From NCBI RefSeq assembly GCF_000003605.2, contig NW_003114471.1, forward strand, positions 5,338-32,936: a DNA stretch of 27,599 bases, given 5' to 3'. The notes under the pieces were generated by a model, which did no database searches, was not told where the DNA came from, and worked only from the letters and a program-made list of their open reading frames with translations. Position 1 is the stretch's first letter. Every line of letters starts with the position of its first letter. This document shows positions 20,019 to 27,599 of the stretch, one piece after another. The DNA is from Saccoglossus kowalevskii (taxonomy: Eukaryota > Hemichordata > Enteropneusta > Harrimaniidae). The position numbers and the translations under genes were made by a program.

Positions 20019-20387
20019 AATAGACCATTTTCCGTTCACTGCGAGAATCACGCGTTATGCGTGAAATCGAACGTAAAACAGGACAAACAAAGGTCATAGC
20101 GTCGTAGTCGCGTCAAACATCGCGTGGGATTCGACAAACGCGAAAGTATTTCGGGGGACATTTCCATGCTTAATAATGTGCTGTTCACATTTGATGATAG
20201 GCAATTTCGATTAAGTAAGGGTATCCGGAAGCAATATTCCTCTGTCAAAGATCGGCCGATCGATGTAAGCTACGAAATAAAGAAATTCTAGTTCAAAATC
20301 AAATCGTTCGATTTTTGCGGCAGACGTTCGACGCGCGTCTTTCATGCATCTCGCGAGATCTCGCAATTGTACGGAAAATCACCTATT
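20019..20387. mobile_element. ~370-bp TIR element, downstream of the zinc-finger gene
   Basis: The left end (aatagaccattttccgttc, then cactgcgaga.tcacgcg) matches the reverse complement of the right end (aataggtgattttccgtac, then aattgcgagatctcgcg) over about 35 bp. No target-site duplication is clear. There is no transposase frame. A truncated relative is at 3993-4121. Confidence 0.7.
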
Positions 20388-20464
20388 GATGAAACAATAC
20401 ACACAGCTATACACATGTAGTACTATTCGTATTGGGGGGTGAGTAGAAACAAGATTGTATCTAC

Positions 20465-23461
20465 TCATTTAACATTAAACTTTTTCCAACGAATACGGAA
20501 TACTTCTGTTCCATTCAATTCATTCATAAAATCGGTTATTTTCTCAAAGCGTACCAGATACTTATATTGCTCACGCTCCAGAATCTCCTTGGCATGTAGT
20601 TTCACGTGTTTGGTGAACGAAGTTTCTCGCTTAAAAGTTACTCCACATTCTTTACATGTGTGCAGCTGTTTTTTATCATGTGTTCGCATGTGGACCTTCA
20701 AGTAAGGAGAGACTTTAAATGCTTTGCCACACACTGGACACTTATGGGGCCTGGCCGACGAATGAATTGCCTCGTGTGTTTGCATGATGCATTTAGAGAA
20801 AAATCTTCTGCCACATTTCTGACATACAAATGGCTTTATCCCGGTGTGTGTTTTTAGGTGAACCATCAAACCTTGCTTCAATAAGAAACATTTACCACAC
20901 TTCTCACATTTATGCCGTTTCTCTCCGGTATGTGAAATCATGTGCCTGTCTAAGTGTGCCTTCATTTTGTAGTTATTATCACATAACTTACACTGGAATG
21001 GTCTCTCCGTACTGTGACGTATTTTTTTATGATTTGAAAGGTTTGTACACTGCTTCCCACATATGTTACAAGTCGGTTTCACAGCACGTGGTTTACTTTT
21101 ATAGCCATGTTTTCTTATCATGTGGTTTTTAAGATGCTGGTTCTGACTGAAGCCTTTCCCACAAACTTCACACTGGTGAGGATGTTCTTCAGTGTGAATT
21201 TTGGTGTGGTAGTTCAAAGCTCGTACTGTAGTGTACGTCTGTTCGCACAACCAACACTCGTACGCTTCTCCACCAGCATGTGAACGCTTGTGGGTTTCAA
21301 AGTTACTTTGCAATCTGTAGCTCTGACCACATTCGTCACATTGGTAGGGTTTTTCACTTTTATGTGTTTCCATGTGTCTCTTTAAATGGTATTTTGTTAC
21401 GTAACTACTGTCACACAATTCACAGGTGTAAGGCTTGATTCCACTGTGAAATTTCAGATGGATTCTTAGTTTATCTTTGAAAGCAAACTTTTTGCCACAC
21501 TGTCCACACTGAAAGCGTTTTACATTTTCATGTGTTATCATGTGCATTCTTAAATAACCTTTGCTGAGGTAATTCTTACCACAGACATCGCATGTACATG
21601 TTTTTTTCCCACCATGTATTGCCTCGTGTCTCAATAGGTGGCTTTGAGTGACAAACTTTGCATCACATAGTTTGCATTTGTGTGGTTTCTCCCCTGTATG
21701 TCGCTGGATGTGCTGCACCAGGTACTGTTTACAAGAGAACAGCTTTCCGCACTGATCGCATTGAAATGGCTTTGCATGAGTATGCACTACGGCATGCCTC
21801 GTCAACTGTGTCTTCAACAAAAAGCGCCTACCACATTCCCCGCACTCAAAAGGTTTATCGCCAGTGTGAGTCAGCGAGTGAGTTTTGAGGTCACTTTTCG
21901 AGAAAAATCGTTTGTCACATTGTTCACATTTGTACGGCCTCTCACCAGTGTGTTTTGTCCTAGTGTGTCTTTTTAAGTGTTCTTTAGCCGAATATTTAGC
22001 CCCGCATATTTCACATTTGAAAAGCCTGAGCCCCAAGTGTGATCGCTCATGTACAACCAGAGCATGTTTTGTTTTAAAGGCCTTGTCACATTCCTTACAC
22101 TTGAATGGCCTTTCTCCTGTATGACATCGCATGTGAATTGTGTAAGTATATTCAAAATGAAATCGTCTCCCACAGACATCACAGGTGAACTTGTACTCTC
22201 GTTCCGGTATTCCGAGTTTGTGGGATTGCAAATGTCGGTTTAAGAATTGCAGATTCTTGCATCGTTTCCCACAGATATCACATTTGTACGGGATAACTTC
22301 ATTGTGGATACGTTCATGCAGTTTGCAACTAGCATATGAACTGAACTCTTTGCCACACTCCTTGCATGGATAGGTATCTGCATGATTATGTTCATTCACA
22401 TGCCTCTTCAGAGCGCTTCTCTGTGAAAAAACCTGATTGCACTTTTCACATTTAAGAGGCACATGTGACCTCATGTGTCGGTTCAAATAATTTATCTGCG
22501 CATAACTCTTTTCACATTTATCACATTTATAGGGACGTTCAGTCTTATGCATTTTCATGTGAATTTTAAGGTTCTTCATGTAAGGAAATTTTCTGTCACA
22601 CTCCTCACATTTATACATGTTTTTTCCCGATCCATCTTCCTTGCCTGTTGGATTTCCCTCTTCATAACATCCCGATCCATTTTCCTTGCTTGATGGATTT
22701 CCCATTTTAGAACATCCCGATCCATCTTCCTTGCTTTTTAGATTTCCCATTTCAGAACATCTCGATCCATCTTCCTTGCTTGTTGGATTTCCCATTTCAG
22801 AACATCCCGATCCATCTTCCTTGCTTGTTGGATTTCCTATTTCAGAACATCCCGATGCATCTTCCTTGCTTTTTAGATTTCCCATTTCAGAACATCCCGA
22901 TTCATATTCCTTGCTTTTTAGATTTCCCATTTCAGAACATCCCGATCCATCTTCCTTGATTATTGTATTTCCCATTTCAGAACATCCCGATCCATTTTCC
23001 TTGCTTGTTGGATTTCCCATTTCAGAACATCCCGATCCATCTCCCTTGCTTGTTGGATTTCCTATTTCAGAACATCCCGATGCATCTTCCTTGCTTTTTA
23101 GATTTCCCATTTCAGAACATCCCGATCCATATTCCTTGCTTTTTAGATTTCCCATTTCAGAACATCCCGATCCATCTTCCTTGCCTATTTCAGAACATCC
23201 CGATCCATCTACCTTGCTTGTTGGATTCCCCGTTTCAGAACATCCCGATTCATTTTTCTTGTTTTTGGTATTTCTTATCTCAGAGCATCCCGACCTATTT
23301 TTCTTGCCGTTTGTATTTATCATTTGAAAATATTCAATTTCATCTACCTTGCTATGCGTCACAGGAGTAACAGGTTTTTTTTTCTTGATATGGCATTCTG
23401 ATTCCTTCGTAACAGGTTCTGCAGTTGACAGGGCTAAGTCGAATGTTGTTACGGATTCCAT
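20465..23461 (-). CDS. C2H2 zinc-finger protein, 24 fingers, 998 aa, single coding exon
   Basis: The start is ATG 23461 in strong context (aacATGG); no earlier in-frame ATG occurs before a TGA at 23512. Residues 1-54 are unassigned. Residues 55-279 are fifteen 15-residue units (consensus DGSGCSEMGNPTSKE) plus a partial one. Residues 283-956 hold 24 tandem C2H2 fingers, mostly C-x2-C-x12-H-x3-H joined by linkers such as TGEKP, TGERP and TGIKP. Finger 19 is short (C-x2-C-x9-H-x4-H). A 42-residue basic/acidic tail ends in RWKKFNVK. No KRAB, BTB, SCAN or ZAD domain is seen. The long finger array predicts a nuclear, sequence-specific DNA-binding protein, probably a lineage-specific regulator; its target is unknown. 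The frame is intact throughout, so the gene is likely functional. Confidence 0.93.
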   Translation of the reverse strand: MESVTTFDLALSTAEPVTKESECHIKKKKPVTPVTHSKVDEIEYFQMINTNGKKNRSGCSEIRNTKNKKNESGCSETGNPTSKVDGSGCSEIGKEDGSGCSEMGNLKSKEYGSGCSEMGNLKSKEDASGCSEIGNPTSKGDGSGCSEMGNPTSKENGSGCSEMGNTIIKEDGSGCSEMGNLKSKEYESGCSEMGNLKSKEDASGCSEIGNPTSKEDGSGCSEMGNPTSKEDGSRCSEMGNLKSKEDGSGCSKMGNPSSKENGSGCYEEGNPTGKEDGSGKNMYKCEECDRKFPYMKNLKIHMKMHKTERPYKCDKCEKSYAQINYLNRHMRSHVPLKCEKCNQVFSQRSALKRHVNEHNHADTYPCKECGKEFSSYASCKLHERIHNEVIPYKCDICGKRCKNLQFLNRHLQSHKLGIPEREYKFTCDVCGRRFHFEYTYTIHMRCHTGERPFKCKECDKAFKTKHALVVHERSHLGLRLFKCEICGAKYSAKEHLKRHTRTKHTGERPYKCEQCDKRFFSKSDLKTHSLTHTGDKPFECGECGRRFLLKTQLTRHAVVHTHAKPFQCDQCGKLFSCKQYLVQHIQRHTGEKPHKCKLCDAKFVTQSHLLRHEAIHGGKKTCTCDVCGKNYLSKGYLRMHMITHENVKRFQCGQCGKKFAFKDKLRIHLKFHSGIKPYTCELCDSSYVTKYHLKRHMETHKSEKPYQCDECGQSYRLQSNFETHKRSHAGGEAYECWLCEQTYTTVRALNYHTKIHTEEHPHQCEVCGKGFSQNQHLKNHMIRKHGYKSKPRAVKPTCNICGKQCTNLSNHKKIRHSTERPFQCKLCDNNYKMKAHLDRHMISHTGEKRHKCEKCGKCFLLKQGLMVHLKTHTGIKPFVCQKCGRRFFSKCIMQTHEAIHSSARPHKCPVCGKAFKVSPYLKVHMRTHDKKQLHTCKECGVTFKRETSFTKHVKLHAKEILEREQYKYLVRFEKITDFMNELNGTEVFRIRWKKFNVK
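22625..23299 (-). repeat. 45-bp coding minisatellite in the zinc-finger gene
   Basis: Fifteen units of 15 codons each (one shortened to 11) keep frame. Each has an invariant Cys in SGCSE-type context. Units 4-8 and 9-13 follow the same order of variants (DG, YG/YE, DA, DG, NG/DG), which points to a 225-bp block duplication. Because units are multiples of three, the opposite strand also stays open; that is a by-product. Confidence 0.95.
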
Positions 23462-23499
23462 GTTGATTAAGTGTACCGGAGGTATCTTCGTCAATTCAT

Positions 23500-23530
23500 C
23501 AGGAATTCGTCAAGCTGATGGAAAATAAAA
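23500..23530 (-). promoter_or_regulatory. Splice acceptor in the 5' UTR of the zinc-finger gene
   Basis: On the minus strand 'tgttttattttccatcag|CTTGACG' forms a good 3' splice site about 53 nt before the ATG. It implies at least one upstream non-coding exon. Confidence 0.5.
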
Positions 23531-23534
23531 CATG

Positions 23535-25600
23535 GGGTGTAAGACGGTGAGCAATGATGATATGCCACCATATATATTGTGTATTCATCGAAAGGCAAAA
23601 CACGTATATATAGCCAATGTTGTGTTGTGATTCACATTGGCAGGCGATGTCAACATTTATATGTGTTGGTGCTATATATAGTGGCAAGTGACAGCAAATA
23701 ACATTTCACGACGATGTATGTTGGTATTATAAGGCCACTGTCGTGCTATGGGTCACCATAGTCAATTTCAAAAATTAGAAATGCCTTTTTTTCATAAATA
23801 GCCATTATTATGTATTAGGGAACACCTCGACAGCCAATATCAACAATTCTATTTTTTCTACATGGTCAATACTGTATCAGGAAGCACTTGAACAATAATA
23901 CTCTGATATTAAATATATAGTTTGCGTAATAATTACACGATTTTAAGATTTTGTTTGTATTTTATAGTTTTGTTTTTACTATTATCAACTTCAATATTGT
24001 GGTTGAATTTTTTTCACATTGGACATTTCAAATAGCAGAGATGTATTTCAGATTATTCAAGTTGTTTAATAGGCTACTTCTAAATTTGCAATTTATTAAT
24101 CTATATATATAATTCATACCCTGATTCCAGCATCGCACAGACGTTTTTTATGCTTTCTCTTAAATTAAGGTGTAATGCCCGGAATCCCTGGTTTACATAC
24201 CCCTAAAAAAATTAATGATCCGCCCCCAGGCTGGACAAAGATATACACGTTCGTTCAAACAAACCCCATTGAAATTAACCAGTGTCTGCATTGACATCGG
24301 TACAAAGCTCCCGTCACAAGTCTCAAGGTCATCACGGGTAGTGTGCGGTGCACACTATTTTTAAAACGGTGTGTGCAAAGTCTGAAATTCAAAAATATAT
24401 ACTATTTATTCCTGCAGTGAGTCGCCGATGGCATCCAAATTCACACGTAAATTCCGATGGGCGGCGTAAATCGTTCGTTCGACCCTGACACCCGATACAC
24501 AACTGTCCGGTAAAGCATGGTGAGAGCATGGTTGCCGCATTATATAGTGGAGTACATTTAGCGAAAACAAACAGCCATTTCTACCTGATTGCGTTCTCGT
24601 GGCAATCGACAACTGCTACAAGTACAAGTACTCATAGACAAACCTACCTGTATGAATCACGACAAAACCCGTGTGGTGTTCCGGAACTTATACAACCACA
24701 GAAGTTCTTCCATCTTTAGGGGTCAAAGGGTCGCCCTCTATGGACCATATCTCGGTACACAAGGCATACGACATATATTGTTGTTAAAGTAAAACTGAAA
24801 ACCGAATTAACACATTGCATTTTTTGTATCTCTCAAATCGTTGTGTGCAATTCTCAGTGCAGGAATGTTTATCGTAGGGACGACGCAAGAATTGCCCCAG
24901 GGTAATACTTTCATTATTATAATTGGCATATAGAGGGCGTTTTATAACCCAGGAGACCAAAATCAATACTGAATGAAATAACAATATAACTTATAGTACA
25001 TGCGGGTAACTTTGAATTGTTTGCGTTGATTTTAATATATTATTTGTGTAAGATTGCATCTTGATAAAGACATTATGATTTATATGTTTTGGTTGCAACG
25101 TCAAATATTATGATAGTTATCGTGCCCCTACGTGAGTACACGGAAAATAACGGCTACCCTGGGGCTGGGATCTGGTGAAAGTGCGAAGCGCTGAGATATT
25201 TACAACAATATTTATGTTTGAAGATGGCATTTTATCATCTGGATGTTAATATATTTTCTTCTAGCACTGTATTACCTTTTCTCGAATAAAACCATCTCAT
25301 ATGTATAATGACATTAGTGACAATGTGTCTTTTATTCAAGGCAAATAAAAACACTTGACGTAATTTATGCATAGATTGAAGAGTACTAAGCTCACCAAAT
25401 ACAAATCTCACATGATAAAGGATTAATGACAACATTGTTTTCAAACATTCACTTCTTTGAAAACATTAACATATAATTCGACACATATACGGGCATGATA
25501 ATATGTTCGTGGATTTGTAACAAAAAGTACATTGGATGGAGTTAAGCTCAAACATAATCTCGGCCAGTGACCTTGCTTCACGTGAGTCACTCCAAGATGA
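23535..25600. other. No gene recognised; probable first intron of the zinc-finger gene
   Basis: AT-rich, with no exon, repeat or element recognised on either strand. If the promoter candidate near 25.6 kb serves the zinc-finger gene, this is its first intron. Confidence 0.3.
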
Positions 25601-25608
25601 AAAATACA

Positions 25609-25670
25609 CCATTTTATAAGTTGCGCCATCCAATAACAAAACAGTTTTGTGACGTCAAATGACGTAGACA
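25609..25670 (-). promoter_or_regulatory. CRE, CCAAT and TATA cluster
   Basis: The palindromic CRE TGACGTCA (25650-25657) is followed on the plus strand by a second TGACGT half-site (25660). Read on the minus strand, ATTGG (inverted CCAAT) follows at about 25633 and TATAAAA at about 25612-25618. The order CRE, CCAAT, TATA suits a minus-strand promoter starting near 25585. Confidence 0.4.
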
Positions 25671-25699
25671 GGTGAAGGCGATGTCGTAAAATTCAAAGT

Positions 25700-27599
25700 C
25701 GAAAACAGTATTGTCGTTCATCATCTACAATATGGGACATTTCTCAACAAAATATTCATTGATGTCAACCATCGCGTCGTAGAAGCGCTTCGTCGCTAGA
25801 GGACGCTCTAGCAAAAGTGTTGCTTCTACGTGTTCTCGGCCGTGGGGCATTGGATTGTTCAGGGAACGTTAATTGGGTTTAGACTGTCGTGAGACAGGTT
25901 AGTTTTACAGCCTATACTTTCAACATTCTCAAAAGTGTTATTTGTAGTATAAATTACATTATATAAATTGTAACTTTATTGTATGGTGTTGTATACGTTA
26001 CCACACCTCACCCCGTCCTATAACCCTAAGCTATGCAAACTTGGATTAGATACTAATAAATCGAAAATCGCGATTAGTGATAGCCGATTTTTGATTTACT
26101 GCATTAAATCTGGACCTGGATATATACATCATATACTGGCACGAGACATCGTTAATATTCATCGACAGGAACTGTAGCCTGGTACACACACCTATATATA
26201 AAATTACATTGATTCGTACTAAACATGGAAGAGAAAATTCAACACTGGCTGAAAATTGCCAGGCAATGGTTATGTCATTTCATATATTAATTTGTAAGGC
26301 CGCCTATTCACGTAAAAATGATAAAACAACCTCAAAGTCTTATGCCCGATACCGTCACACACGGATACGAAATTTAATTTATATATCCCTTATACTAAAT
26401 AGAACGAGCTATACGATTGGCTGAACATTTTCTACACTAACAGTGACGGCACAATTAACATACGCTACTTTCTTATATACTATAAATACTTCAAGGTAAT
26501 ATGAGGCAGCAGATGGAATGCTATCCCGAACTACATCGAGCTATCCCGAACTACATCGAACTACCACCGAATTACAGCCTTGTCGATATATTTTCTGAGT
26601 TGGTATCTGCAATGCGGAAAAATTCTGAAAAAATAGATAAATAGATTTTGAGATTAAGACTCAAAATAAACAATGTAGCACTCAATCACAAACGGCATTG
26701 CAAATTACAACGCATTATTACTTTTGTGGGATAAGTCAAAAATATCAATTTTGACCAAAAATACACACAAAAAAAACATATTCATAAAAAAATGAAGAGT
26801 TTGATATTTTGACACATCCGGTTTTGAAAAAAAATCTGTATATCTATTTTGGCCAAAAATTACAATTACACGAATTTCAATTTTGAAATTATTCCGAAAT
26901 ATAATTGTGAAATAGAAAATATCAATTGCGAGCCAACATAATCACCAAACAATAGAGAATTAAACGATAAGTTGAATTTCAGGAATCAGATTACGGCGGA
27001 ATGTGTACAGAAACTAATTTGTAAAACTACAGAACCAACTAAACTTAGTATTGTCTGTTAAATTAAGTTAAATGAAAACATAACAATAACCACAGTGTAA
27101 ACAGTGCGGGTTTCGTCTATCAGGGGTTGTTAAGGGTGGATGGTTCGTCAGGTTGAATATACGGGAAGTGGTTGTAACGGGGAATGGGTAACTCGCAAGG
27201 CAGTGAGTGGTACACTAGGATCGCTCGACACTTATACGCACCATTCAATCATTAAAACATCAGCAGTATAGTACAGCCAGATATTTATTACCACTACAAT
27301 CGTCACCATACGCCTACGGTCCTCTTCTCCCTTAATACGCTGGAACCCCCCATTTTTATAAACGACAGTGTTAATCGTTCAACCAATAGTCTAAATACTT
27401 TGCATGCGTTGTCATGACGGCATGTGGACTCCGCCAGTGAGGGCGTCGCCCCATAGCATCGTCATGACAACATCAATGCAACTTGGTGACAACAGTGTCA
27501 CATTTTCCTTATACACACTACTAGTATTTCACCACTGAAAAATCCACTTTGATTTAATCCACGTCGGGCTGTCCATGCAAATTATTTAAAAATACATGT
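25700..27599. other. No gene recognised
   Basis: A donor-like 'gagacag|gttagt' lies at about 25893 and could end a plus-strand leader exon. A perfect 20-bp tandem dimer (gctatcccgaactacatcga) lies at 26520-26559. The rest is AT-rich without recognisable coding sequence. Confidence 0.3.
27408..27471. repeat. Inverted repeat, 12-bp perfect arms
   Basis: gttgtcatgacg (27408-27419) and cgtcatgacaac (27460-27471) are exact complements about 40 bp apart, and pairing extends imperfectly outward. It could be a short TIR element. Confidence 0.6.

Noticed and set aside
20048-20248. Minus-strand 66-codon frame
   Set aside because: It lies inside the TIR element and resembles no transposase.
22686-23370. 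Plus-strand open frames opposite the zinc-finger repeat domain
   Set aside because: Mirror of the 45-bp coding minisatellite; the minus-strand frame has the domain evidence.
23485-23510. Hammerhead-like core (CTGATGA...GAAG) on the minus strand
   Set aside because: The second core is GAAG instead of GAAA and no stems could be drawn.

Overview
This window looks like AT-rich nuclear DNA from an invertebrate animal. Coding sequence is split by introns with GT-AG borders, and there is a large C2H2 zinc-finger gene, a tRNA-derived SINE with a target-site duplication, several small DNA-transposon derivatives and a long minisatellite. The density and style of the small TA-flanked elements would suit a mollusc or another marine invertebrate, but nothing here fixes the phylum. 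No bacterial, viral or organellar signature was seen.

Layout. (1) 1-4.9 kb, plus strand: the 3' half of a gene for a single-pass membrane protein. A Thr-rich stalk exon occurs twice (461-568 and 1821-1928) because the surrounding DNA is tandemly duplicated. It is followed by a transmembrane exon (4403-4475) and a short cytoplasmic tail (4584-4701) that stops inside what looks like an older, longer tail. (2) 2.3-7.7 kb: dispersed repeats, a ~160-bp satellite-like tract, a CACAT/CACAC pentamer tract, and otherwise nothing recognisable. (3) 7.95-11.36 kb: a minisatellite of about 75 units of 42 bp, interrupted by a 207-bp MITE and by a 51-N gap whose two flanks are identical over 253 bp. (4) 11.33-15.84 kb, minus strand: a complete five-exon SAM-dependent methyltransferase gene resembling METTL27 (WBSCR27), predicted 242 aa. 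Its exons are too short to stand out as ORFs; they were joined by splice sites, phases and motif order. Its stop codon lies inside the minisatellite, and the last ~43 bp of its coding sequence look like the diverged founder unit. A SINE sits exactly at the exon 3 splice acceptor. Intron 1 carries an inverted pair of CxxC-type exons around a broken RecQ-like helicase exon, a dispersed repeat and a second MITE. (5) 16-20.4 kb: palindromes, a third MITE, a compact promoter with three heat-shock elements and a TATA box, and a 370-bp TIR element. (6) 20.47-23.46 kb, minus strand: an intact 998-aa protein with a 15-residue Cys-containing repeat domain and 24 C2H2 fingers. (7) 23.5-27.6 kb: no gene recognised; a CRE/CCAAT/TATA cluster at 25.6 kb could be the zinc-finger promoter.

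The three genes are not obviously related in function. The main theme is repeat birth inside and beside genes: a minisatellite overlapping a methyltransferase stop codon, a second minisatellite inside zinc-finger coding sequence, an exon duplication in a receptor stalk, and a retroposon at a splice site. All calls come from reading the sequence; no alignment or database search was run.
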